Source of the DNA: an uncultured Balneolaceae bacterium
GTDB taxonomy: Bacteria; Bacteroidota; Rhodothermia; Balneolales; Balneolaceae
Length of the DNA: 27,595 nucleotides
NCBI GenBank assembly: GCA_938003885.1
Contig: CALKWT010000230.1
Span: 1-27,595 of the forward strand
Direction of reading: 5' to 3'
Positions 14,404 through 21,979 of this stretch are shown here, one piece after another. A program made the translations under genes and the position numbers. Under the pieces are notes generated by a model that was not told the DNA's origin, made no database searches, and was given only the letters and a program-made list of their open reading frames with translations. The stretch's first letter is position 1, and each line of letters opens with the position of its first letter.

Positions 14404-14835
14404 TTAGTCAATCGGGATAGTCGTGCCGCCTGACTGCTTGTCACCAGCCTGCTTTTCAACAGTGATGTTGAGAACACCGTGGGCATGCTTCGCCTTGATA
14501 GTGCGTGGGTCTGCTGTTTCAGGCAGTGCAAAGGCTCTGGAAAACCCCCCTTGTTTTCGTTCCGATCGTGTGAGTTTCTCTCCGTCCCGGAGTTCAATTT
14601 TTCTTTCACCCTGAATGGTGATCACACGGTTCTGCATGGAGAGCCGGATCTGATCCTTTCCCATGCCGGGAAGATCCATTTCAATCCGGTAGAGACTTTC
14701 GCTTTCTGTAACATCTGCATCCGGATGGAAATTGTGAACCTCTTTTTCACGGGGAGAAACCCGATCCACCAGATCCTGAAGATCTTTTCCAAGCTTTGAG
14801 AGCTGCTTTTCCAAATCTATTGTAAAGTTGGTCAT
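14404..14835 (-). CDS. Small heat-shock protein, Hsp20/alpha-crystallin family
   Basis: A 143-aa ATP-independent holdase that binds unfolding proteins and passes them to DnaK-type refolding machines. The alpha-crystallin domain spans ~42-132: ESLYRIEMDLPGMGKDQIRL, an internal VITIQGERKIE, a GFSRAFALPETADPRTIKA strand and the signature HGVLNITVEK. The N-terminal arm is short, and the C-terminus ends in IPID, a form of the I-x-I motif used for oligomer assembly. It is first in an apparent operon with dnaK, with promoter-like sequence and several dyads upstream, consistent with joint stress control. Confidence 0.96.
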   Translation of the reverse strand: MTNFTIDLEKQLSKLGKDLQDLVDRVSPREKEVHNFHPDADVTESESLYRIEMDLPGMGKDQIRLSMQNRVITIQGERKIELRDGEKLTRSERKQGGFSRAFALPETADPRTIKAKHAHGVLNITVEKQAGDKQSGGTTIPID

Positions 14836-14849
14836 AACGATGTTGTTTT

Positions 14850-14904
14850 AACGGACGTTTACTATCCAATAGATGGTTATGCAACCTATATGCCAATGTC
14901 CGTT
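14850..14904. repeat. Inverted repeat AACGGAC...GTCCGTT in the hsp20 promoter region
   Basis: The 7-bp arms (14850-14856 and 14898-14904) match perfectly and are 41 bp apart. Between them is a smaller dyad, GGTT-atgc-AACC (14875-14886). One outer arm lies in the predicted promoter spacer and the other in the leader, so a looped repressor or leader structure is possible. Confidence 0.45.
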
Positions 14905-14913
14905 ACCTGTCAA
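14885..14913 (-). promoter_or_regulatory. Candidate promoter of hsp20-dnaK, TTGACA-N17-TATAGG
   Basis: On the minus strand, TTGACA (14908-14913) and TATAGG (14885-14890) are 17 bp apart, close to the classical sigma70 pattern rather than TTTG/TAnnTTTG. The TTGACA is also one arm of an inverted repeat with TGTCAA (minus strand) at 14927-14932, 13 bp away. Confidence 0.45.
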
Positions 14914-14997
14914 AATAACTGACGTATTGACATAATCACTTTTCTTATGTTTCGGTGTGTCAGGTTTACACCTTCAGCCAGGTGGGCGATCAGGCAT

Positions 14998-16311
14998 TCA
15001 GAGGATGTCGGTTTTCACATCCAGTACCGAAATCCGGCGTAAATGATCCCAAAACCCGGGGTAGGATATCGCAGTACATTCAGCATCCAGAACAGTAGAT
15101 TGACTTCTGCTTCTGGTAGCAAGTACGGCGGCGGCCATAGCCATCCGATGGTCATGATAGCTTGGATATTCAGCCGCACGAGGTATAAAGTCAGGATTCC
15201 CCTGAATCACAATTCCATCTTCTTGCAGTTCAAACTCGGCCCCTGCCAGATTCAGGATCTGCCCCATGGCGTCCAGTCGGTCCGTCTCTTTATGCCTGAG
15301 TTCTCCGGCCCCCGTGATGATCGATTCCCCGTCAGCAAAACACATCGCCACCATCAAAATTGGCAGTTCATCGATACAGTTTGGCACAACAGCAGGATTG
15401 ACTGCAATTCCTTTCAAATCCGATGATCGTACCACAATATCGGCTGTAGGTTCTCTCCCCTCTTCCGCTGAAATATTCTCCCGGGTAATATCCGCACCCA
15501 TCTGTTCCAGGATCTCCATGGCTGCGGTCCGGGTTGGATTGATTCCCACACCCTCCATCACAATTTCAGCATTGCGGTGGATCGCACCGGCCGTCAGCCA
15601 GAAAGCGGCAGCTGAGAAATCTCCCGGCACCGCATAGTTTTGGGGGGGTATAAGATCCTTGCGGCTACTTCTGATGATTCTGCCGGTTTCACACTCCTCT
15701 GACACAAGGCCGAGGAGCCTCTCGGTATGATCCCGGCTGGGGAGAGTTTCAATGACCTCCGTTGTATCTTCGCCGTAAAGGCCGGCCAACAGCACGGCAG
15801 ACTTTAACTGGGCACTCGCAATGGGCAGGGAGTAACGAATCGCCTCCACCCCGTTATGACTTTCAAACCTGAGCGGGGCAAATTCATCCTCGCGGGCTTC
15901 TATAGCACAACCCATGCTTCTCAGCGGTTGAATAATCCGCTTCATCGTCCTTCCGGTCAGAGATTCATCTCCGATTAGTGTGCAGGTTGTCCCCGCTCCG
16001 GCAACCATCCCTGCAAGCAGGCGCATGGTTGTTCCTGAGTTCCCGCAATCCAGGGGCCTGTCGGGAGTTTTAAAGCCGTCCCGCCCGACTCCCTGTATCG
16101 TTATTTTGTTTCCGTCCCGCTCAATTTCAACGCCCAGGGCTTCCAGACAATCGAGCGTACTATGAGGATCTGCGGCGTCCGAGTAGTTCGTGATCGTACT
16201 GGTCTCCTCTGAAATTGCGGCAAATAGTGCAGATCTGTGAGAAATCGATTTGTCAGCAGGTAGTTTCAGAGCACCCCTCAAGGTGAGGGCAGGCTGTATA
16301 GATTCGGTCAT
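14998..16311 (-). CDS. aroA: 3-phosphoshikimate 1-carboxyvinyltransferase (EPSP synthase), class II type
   Basis: Makes 5-enolpyruvylshikimate 3-phosphate from shikimate 3-phosphate and phosphoenolpyruvate, the sixth step of the shikimate pathway. Full length at 437 aa. Conserved motifs are LKLPADKSISHRS, DCGNSGTTMRLLAGM, LRHKETDRLDAM and the C-terminal YHDHRMAMA. Three of the four published signatures of the class II, glyphosate-insensitive group are exact: SAQLK (166-170), RDHTE (193-197) and NPTR (258-261). The fourth, GDKS, reads ADKS (19-22). The active-site loop resembles the Bacillus enzyme (GNSGTT) more than the E. coli GNAGTAMRP form. The gene starts with ATG 3 bp after the large TPR gene. 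Confidence 0.97.
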   Translation of the reverse strand: MTESIQPALTLRGALKLPADKSISHRSALFAAISEETSTITNYSDAADPHSTLDCLEALGVEIERDGNKITIQGVGRDGFKTPDRPLDCGNSGTTMRLLAGMVAGAGTTCTLIGDESLTGRTMKRIIQPLRSMGCAIEAREDEFAPLRFESHNGVEAIRYSLPIASAQLKSAVLLAGLYGEDTTEVIETLPSRDHTERLLGLVSEECETGRIIRSSRKDLIPPQNYAVPGDFSAAAFWLTAGAIHRNAEIVMEGVGINPTRTAAMEILEQMGADITRENISAEEGREPTADIVVRSSDLKGIAVNPAVVPNCIDELPILMVAMCFADGESIITGAGELRHKETDRLDAMGQILNLAGAEFELQEDGIVIQGNPDFIPRAAEYPSYHDHRMAMAAAVLATRSRSQSTVLDAECTAISYPGFWDHLRRISVLDVKTDIL

Positions 16312-16314
16312 GAT

Positions 16315-19300
16315 TTAATTCTGTTGTAACAAACGGCTTGCGCGCCGGGCTGCCGGGGGATCCGGATGGGTTTCACTGATAGAGTTCAGAAGGGAGATCG
16401 CTTCACCTCTTCGACCTTCCCTGATATAAATTTCTGCAGTTTTATATTGAGATTGGGCGACCCACTCAACGTATGCCTGGAACAGCACGCCCACTCTTCC
16501 ATAAGCTTCCAGAGCCCTTTCACGGTCCCCCTGGCTCTGATAGGATTCTCCGATCAGATATTGCGCTTCTGCACCCGATTCGGTTGTACTGTTTTGTGCA
16601 ACCGTGGTAAAATATTCGCGTGCCTGTTCATATTGATTTTCCCTCAGAAGCACCTTGCCCAGGCCGACCTGCGCAGCGTGGTTATCGGGATTCACCTCCA
16701 GAGCATCATTAAAATGTTCACGCGCACGATCTGTCGCCCCTCTGGACAGTTCTGCGTTCCCCATTCCAAGATGGGCTTCCTGCTCAAATCGGTCATCGGT
16801 CTCAATCAGTTGACTGAAGTGTCTGAGAGAGCTGTCATAGTCCCCCATCTCCTGTTTGATTCGCCCCAGCTCAACCAGCGCAGAGGCTGCTCTTTCTGAG
16901 GATGGAAATTCGTTGATCAATGTTTCATACGCTTCGGCGGCCTCTTCTTTCCTTCCCAGCCGGGTGTAAGCATCCGCCATATTATAGTAGGCTTCCGGCA
17001 TCATTTCCCGATTGTTGGTAATCCTCAGATATTGCCTGAACTCTTCGACGGCAGCTTCGTAATTTCCGGATTGAAACACATTCTCAGCCTGTCTAAACCG
17101 GAGCCGGTCTGCCGTGGTGGACGTGGGGTTATCGGCAAGAAACTCCTCCAGCCGGTCTGTACTTGAATCCCCCTCTCCGGCAGAAAGTTGTGCGTACTGA
17201 ATGCCATCGATCGCTTCTATGATGTAGTTACTTCTCGGATACTCATCCAATACCTTCTGGTAAGCGGCGATCGCTTCATCATACTGCCCCGCGTTATAAT
17301 AGGAGTCGCCGATGTTGTACTGGGAGCGTGCAGCCCATTCGGTGCCGGGATAGCGCTGGATGACGGTGGTAAACTCCTCGATCGCCTGATCGTAATTTCC
17401 GGTATTCAGATAGACGTAGGCAATATTGTACTGAGCCTGCTCACGAAGGCGGCTGTAGGGGTAGATTCGTAAAAGCCGCCGGAATTGAGTGACAGCCTCG
17501 AAGTTTCGGTTCATCCGGTAGTAGCTGTTGGCAACCTGATACATGGCGTAGTCTCCGCCTGGCTCAGCACCCACCGTATCCATGTAGTACTCGAGGGCTT
17601 CGTTATATTTTCCCTGTGCAAAAAAAGCATCCCCGATTCTCAGCTTGGTATCCACATCATAGGGATAGAGAGCGATAGAGGGCGGTTCGTAGTTGTTCAG
17701 GAAGTCGATCAGCGACCCGGTGGCATTTTCAAAGTCGCCCATTAAAAAGAAAGTCCAGCCGAGGCTGTATTTGGCGGCACCCACCATCTCGTGATCGGGA
17801 TAGTTGTTGACAAACTGCGAGAACTCGACCGCAGCCCGATCATATCGGCCGATCTGATAGTTGGCATCGGCACTCCAGAAGAGCGCCTCCTGACCCAGTT
17901 CCGTGCCGGGAGCTTCATCATACACACTCCTGAAATCTGGCTGTGCCTGCTCGTATGCCTGATTAAAATACATGACCCAGGCTCTCTGAAAGCGGGCCTG
18001 GCGTTTCAGAGCAGGATCCAGATCAGCAATTTGTCCCGCCAGATCAAAACTCTGAATGGCCTGTGTAAACTCATTGTTGGCATAGAAGACCTCTCCTAAA
18101 AAGGTAAGTGTCTCGGCAGGACGTTCCAGACGCTCATACTCCCTGGCGAGGGGCATAAGTACTTCAATCGCCTCATCATAATATCCAAACTCAAAGGCTG
18201 CCACTGCCCATTCAAAATGGGCAACTTCAAAAAACTCCCCTTCCCATTCAGGAAATCTCTGTCCAAATTCACGGAAAATGTCCAGTGCTTCGCGGTAGTT
18301 GCCAAACATTTTGAGGTTTACCGCCTGATAGTAGAGTGCTTTGCGTGCAATCTCATCATCTCCGGCAGAAGCATCTGCAAATGAGCGGGATGCCCAGTGG
18401 TAAATCTCCTGCTTGTGGAAGACCCAACCCAGTCCGTAGTGTGCAATCCTGGCATCTTCCTCATTGTCGATTCTGCGGAGATATTCGCGGTAATATTGGG
18501 TAGCCTCTGCATAGTTGTTCAGGGCGTTATAACTTTCTGCGATCAGATAGTAGGTTTTGGTCCTGTTCTCTTCGTCCAGATGTGGAAGGGCCTCATTGAA
18601 GGCATCAATCGCCTCGTAAAATTTTCTTTGCTGATAGTAGGATTCCCCCAGTGCGGTGCCGATGCGCCGGGTCATCGGATTTTGCGGATGTCGCTCCCGC
18701 AACAGCTCAAATGCATCGGTTGCATCACTGTAGCGCTCCTCTTCAAGGAAAAGCCTGCCCCTTGCAAACAGTGCCTGCGGTGACCAGACACTGCGTCGGT
18801 GCTCATCTGAAAGGGCAAGATAATAGGCTCTGGCCAGATCATAATCCTGATTCTCCACAGAGACTTCCCCCAGCCTGAAGTAGAGTTCGGCCCTGTCATT
18901 ATAGGATTGTGGATACTTCAGCGCCGTGTCCATTCTGCCGATCGCCTCGTCCAGAAGCCCCTGCTCAATCTGTCTTTCTGCAATATCCCGCAGCAATCTG
19001 GCTGAACGGTTGCTTTCCGGATAGACTTGCACAAAACGGTCAATCGCATCATCGGCCCTCTCATCGTCGGTATAGTAAAGAGCCCGGGCCAGGAAGTAGG
19101 ATGCTGTTTCTGCCACGAGCTGATTCTCCGACTGACGAGACGACTCATCAAGCAGGGGAATAGCAGCCTCATAAAGTCCCTTATTAAAAAGATCCAGCCC
19201 GGCCTGAAATCCGGCTTCGTACGAAGGATAGTTTGACTGCCCATATACTGGGAGGTGGATGAACAGCAGAATAGCTGCAAAACCAATAATTTTGTATATA

Positions 19301-19323
19301 CGGCCCATGTATTTCTGATTCAT
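16315..19323 (-). CDS. Secreted tetratricopeptide-repeat protein, 1002 aa
   Basis: The N-terminus MNQKYMGRIYKIIGFAAILLFIHLPVYG has a basic start, a hydrophobic core and a likely signal peptidase I site before QSNYPS, so the protein is probably periplasmic. It is not a lipoprotein. The remaining ~970 residues are nearly continuous TPR-type helical pairs, with recurring YYxAGxYDEAIAAYQKVLDEYP-like units (e.g. SYYNAGQYDEAIAAYQKVL, AYVYLNTGNYDQAIEEF). This resembles the TPR segments of CpoB/YbgF, BamD-like and Bacteroidota outer-membrane scaffolding proteins. No enzymatic domain is visible; a scaffold role in the envelope is inferred. A weak promoter candidate lies upstream, and aroA follows by 3 bp. 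Confidence 0.9.
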   Translation of the reverse strand: MNQKYMGRIYKIIGFAAILLFIHLPVYGQSNYPSYEAGFQAGLDLFNKGLYEAAIPLLDESSRQSENQLVAETASYFLARALYYTDDERADDAIDRFVQVYPESNRSARLLRDIAERQIEQGLLDEAIGRMDTALKYPQSYNDRAELYFRLGEVSVENQDYDLARAYYLALSDEHRRSVWSPQALFARGRLFLEEERYSDATDAFELLRERHPQNPMTRRIGTALGESYYQQRKFYEAIDAFNEALPHLDEENRTKTYYLIAESYNALNNYAEATQYYREYLRRIDNEEDARIAHYGLGWVFHKQEIYHWASRSFADASAGDDEIARKALYYQAVNLKMFGNYREALDIFREFGQRFPEWEGEFFEVAHFEWAVAAFEFGYYDEAIEVLMPLAREYERLERPAETLTFLGEVFYANNEFTQAIQSFDLAGQIADLDPALKRQARFQRAWVMYFNQAYEQAQPDFRSVYDEAPGTELGQEALFWSADANYQIGRYDRAAVEFSQFVNNYPDHEMVGAAKYSLGWTFFLMGDFENATGSLIDFLNNYEPPSIALYPYDVDTKLRIGDAFFAQGKYNEALEYYMDTVGAEPGGDYAMYQVANSYYRMNRNFEAVTQFRRLLRIYPYSRLREQAQYNIAYVYLNTGNYDQAIEEFTTVIQRYPGTEWAARSQYNIGDSYYNAGQYDEAIAAYQKVLDEYPRSNYIIEAIDGIQYAQLSAGEGDSSTDRLEEFLADNPTSTTADRLRFRQAENVFQSGNYEAAVEEFRQYLRITNNREMMPEAYYNMADAYTRLGRKEEAAEAYETLINEFPSSERAASALVELGRIKQEMGDYDSSLRHFSQLIETDDRFEQEAHLGMGNAELSRGATDRAREHFNDALEVNPDNHAAQVGLGKVLLRENQYEQAREYFTTVAQNSTTESGAEAQYLIGESYQSQGDRERALEAYGRVGVLFQAYVEWVAQSQYKTAEIYIREGRRGEAISLLNSISETHPDPPAARRASRLLQQN

Positions 19324-19347
19324 GTTGAGCGTTTTCTATAAAGTAGT

Positions 19348-19381
19348 GAAATATATCAACTCAGGCTCTTTTGTTCCCAAA
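19348..19381 (-). promoter_or_regulatory. Weak candidate promoter of the TPR-aroA operon
   Basis: On the minus strand, TTTG (19378-19381), a 22-bp spacer and TATATTTC (19348-19355) resemble the Bacteroidota consensus with one mismatch in the -7 box. It lies in the 83-bp gap after the CBS-ACT gene, where no terminator is seen, so readthrough is also possible. Confidence 0.35.
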
Positions 19382-19406
19382 TAAAGAAGCACTATTTCCT
19401 AATAAA

Positions 19407-20075
19407 TTAAAGCTCGAGATAGCGTAAGAGCTCACTCGCACGATTGGATAGATCTTCATGGAGAAAATCATCCCGTGTTTCACTATTTGCAACGTAGCCG
19501 TACCTGTTCAGAGATGAGATAACCGCAGAAGTATCGGTCAGGTTTAATTTAATGGAGATGTTAACGAATGCGCCCTGATCGTTTAAAAACTCTGTGGTCA
19601 GACCGAGAATTTTAGCCCCCTCGGATTCGATCAGATGGATAATTTTAGCCAGTGTGAAGTCCACCTGTCGCATCATGACTGTAATGACTGATCCGGAAGA
19701 AGTGATATTGAGCATGTCGGAGAGGGCTTCAAAGATTCTTTTCCTCTCAATAACCCCTGTGAATGATTCATTTTCATCAGTAACCGTCAACAGCTTTTTC
19801 TGATGCTGAATCATAAACCTGGCTGCCTCAAAAAGATGTTCGGTTTCAAACCTGGTGACTGCTGGCTGCCAACGTATATCGGTCAGAACTGTCTCTTCGT
19901 TCAGATCTTCAGGCAGATCCCCGTAATGTATCGTCCCGACCACTTTTTTTGTGGCGGGTTCGATCACAGGGATATTGTACGCCTGCCACGCCTCGATCTT
20001 AGAGATGGCCGCAGATACCGTATCCGAAGGAACCAATGGTATAAAATCGGTATTGATAAGATTCTTAATATGCAT
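19407..20075 (-). CDS. CBS-pair protein with C-terminal ACT-like domain
   Basis: A 222-aa predicted cytoplasmic sensor. Residues 1-58 and 63-122 form a CBS pair (FIPLVPSDTVSAAISKIEAW, NIPVIEPATKKVVGTI; then FEAARFMIQHQKKLLTVTDE, GVIERKRIF), which usually binds AMP, ATP or SAM. Residues ~128-200 look like an ACT fold (SVITVMMRQVDFTLAKIIHLIESEGAKILG...), as in AcuB-like proteins, which typically bind amino acids or nucleotides. The ligand is not predictable. I use the ATG at 20075, one base after the hflX stop and preceded by GGAGAGGT, a good ribosome binding site inside hflX. An 11-codon longer frame begins inside hflX and is less likely. Confidence 0.88.
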   Translation of the reverse strand: MHIKNLINTDFIPLVPSDTVSAAISKIEAWQAYNIPVIEPATKKVVGTIHYGDLPEDLNEETVLTDIRWQPAVTRFETEHLFEAARFMIQHQKKLLTVTDENESFTGVIERKRIFEALSDMLNITSSGSVITVMMRQVDFTLAKIIHLIESEGAKILGLTTEFLNDQGAFVNISIKLNLTDTSAVISSLNRYGYVANSETRDDFLHEDLSNRASELLRYLEL

Positions 20076-20076
20076 G

Positions 20077-21363
20077 CTACCTCTCCACTGTGGTTTCCAG
20101 GTTCTCAAGAATCGACTCGAACCTGTCTTTATCTTTCCTGGACGCGCTCCCTTTAATGATTACGGAGTTATCCTCAAATTGTTCTGAATCTATAATGGCA
20201 ACGTTATGTAAAAACGCCACAGCCTTGTAATGACTCAGAGGGATCTCATAATTCATTGAAACGTAATCCTCTTCTATCAGACTTTCCAGTCTGTCCTGAA
20301 GCTTTGTGATGCCGATTGAACGATAGGCAGATACAAAGATCGCACCCGGATAACTTTTCTTTAGTTCAACCAGGGCATCGGGCTCCATCAGGTCGATCTT
20401 GTTAAATACCAGAATTTTTTTGTAATCCCCGATATTCAGATCTTTAAGAGTGGAGTCAACCACATCGATATACTCTTCAATCATTCTTCCGGAAGCATCC
20501 ACAACATGGAGCAGAATATCTGCATCCCGCACTTCATCCAGCGTCGATTTAAAACTCTCGATCAGATGGTGGGGCAACTTCCGAATGAAGCCAACGGTAT
20601 CGGAGAGCAGAACATCATGATTTTTAAGAGACAGTTTTCGCACCGTTGCATCCAGAGTAGCGAACAGTTTATCTTCTGTCAGCACCCAGCTTTCGGTCAT
20701 CTCATTCATCAAGGTGGACTTGCCCGCGTTGGTATATCCGATCAGTGCGACCCTGGTCAGGCCCTTCCGCCTTTTTCGCTGGGTCTCCCGCTGCACGTCC
20801 AGCTTTTCGAGCCTCTGTTTTAGTATAGAGATTCTTTTGCCGATCAATCTTCTGTCGGTCTCAATCTGGGTTTCTCCCGGCCCTTTCGTCCCGATCCCCC
20901 CTTCCTGTCTGGAAAGGTGAGTCCAGAAACGTGTCAGACGGGGCAGGAGGTATTGCAGCTGTGCCAGCTCAACCTGCGTTTTAGCGGCTGCAGTCTGCGC
21001 CCTTGTTGCAAAAATATCAAGGATGAGACCGCTCCGGTCAAGCACTTTGATCTTTACTACATTTTCAATATTTCGCAGTTGTGTTGGAGACAGTTCATCA
21101 TCAAATATCAGAATATCGACCTTCTTCTCGGCTACAATTCCCTTCAGTTCACGCACTTTCCCCGTCCCGATATAAGTTGCAGGATCGGGGTGGGGCCTGT
21201 TCTGCAATATTTTTCCTACAGCTATTGCACCAGCAGTTTCACTAAGCAATTTCAGTTCCTCCAGATGTTCCTTTGCCAGCCATCTGGGTGTATCGGGGCC
21301 GAATAGACCTACCAGTAAAGCTCTCTCTTTCTCGAGTGTCTGTGTACGTATATCTTGTAGCAA
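20077..21363 (-). CDS. hflX: GTPase HflX
   Basis: Ribosome-associated GTPase that splits stalled or heat-damaged 70S ribosomes. The N-terminal HflX domain (~15-200) contains NRPHPDPATYIGTGKV, DDELSPTQLRNIE and GPGETQIETDRR. The G domain starts with G1 GYTNAGKST (209-217) and has G3 DTVGF (255-259) and G4 NKID. A C-terminal domain follows. No ATG is available near the N-terminus. Two TTG codons are possible: 21414 (overlapping the upstream gene by 23 bp) or 21363. I prefer 21363 because AGG lies five to six bases upstream and the 428-aa product has normal length. The gene is third in the BatA operon. Confidence 0.95.
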   Translation of the reverse strand: MLQDIRTQTLEKERALLVGLFGPDTPRWLAKEHLEELKLLSETAGAIAVGKILQNRPHPDPATYIGTGKVRELKGIVAEKKVDILIFDDELSPTQLRNIENVVKIKVLDRSGLILDIFATRAQTAAAKTQVELAQLQYLLPRLTRFWTHLSRQEGGIGTKGPGETQIETDRRLIGKRISILKQRLEKLDVQRETQRKRRKGLTRVALIGYTNAGKSTLMNEMTESWVLTEDKLFATLDATVRKLSLKNHDVLLSDTVGFIRKLPHHLIESFKSTLDEVRDADILLHVVDASGRMIEEYIDVVDSTLKDLNIGDYKKILVFNKIDLMEPDALVELKKSYPGAIFVSAYRSIGITKLQDRLESLIEEDYVSMNYEIPLSHYKAVAFLHNVAIIDSEQFEDNSVIIKGSASRKDKDRFESILENLETTVER

Positions 21364-21391
21364 ATTTACCTGTTTTATTAAGTAGTCAATG

Positions 21392-21979
21392 TTAATCGAA
21401 CGCTTTAAAATCAAAAGATGTGTCTACAACAGGAGTCATGGTCTTGCCGATTTTAAGGTCAATAATCTTGTTAAACTTATCAGTTTTTTTATCGGGAACA
21501 AACAGTTCGAGCCGGATCAGGCGTTTTTGATTCGTTCGCTGCGGGGCAGATTGGTAAATAAAAACAAACTCCGAGCCTTTGGCGGCCGGTTTTTCAACAT
21601 AATCACTGATCTGATGCCAGGCAATGGTTTGGGAGGGGTCGTTGATGTTCTTCACGATGCCGTGATCGGTAATGTACGATTTGGAAGTGAAATAACTTGA
21701 GACAAACCAACAGAATCCCAGCCAGACATAACAAGCCATGATCGGAAAAAACGGACTGATCTGATGAGTATACATCAATGTCGCCATTCCGGCAGAAAAT
21801 ATCAGAAAGAGGGTGGAAAATAGCGGATACCCCCCCAGTTTCCCCGATTTCCAGCTGATCCGTATATTTCTCAATCTCACTGCATTGGCAACAGTATACG
21901 TCGCGAGCATCATGGCACCCAGCGTAAAAAGGGCGAGCGTAAGCACAAAAATATTATGTATGTCAGCTGAAAAACTCAT
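21392..21979 (-). CDS. Small membrane protein of unknown function
   Basis: A 195-aa protein I do not recognise. Three hydrophobic helices are likely at residues 9-33, 52-70 and 76-97. They are followed by a ~95-residue soluble part that begins KSYITDHGIVKNINDPSQTIAWHQISDYVEK. That strand pattern (SYITDHGI...IAWHQISDY) resembles the bPH-like domains found after two to four membrane helices in bacterial DUF families, but this is only a resemblance. Its start overlaps the stop of the BatA-like gene by four bases (ATGA), and it runs close to or into hflX, so it belongs to the same transcript. The name should stay hypothetical. Confidence 0.8.
   Translation of the reverse strand: MSFSADIHNIFVLTLALFTLGAMMLATYTVANAVRLRNIRISWKSGKLGGYPLFSTLFLIFSAGMATLMYTHQISPFFPIMACYVWLGFCWFVSSYFTSKSYITDHGIVKNINDPSQTIAWHQISDYVEKPAAKGSEFVFIYQSAPQRTNQKRLIRLELFVPDKKTDKFNKIIDLKIGKTMTPVVDTSFDFKAFD

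Noticed and set aside
14951..14990. CACCT/AGGTG dyad after aroA as a terminator
   Set aside because: The five-bp stem has no T-run on the minus strand.
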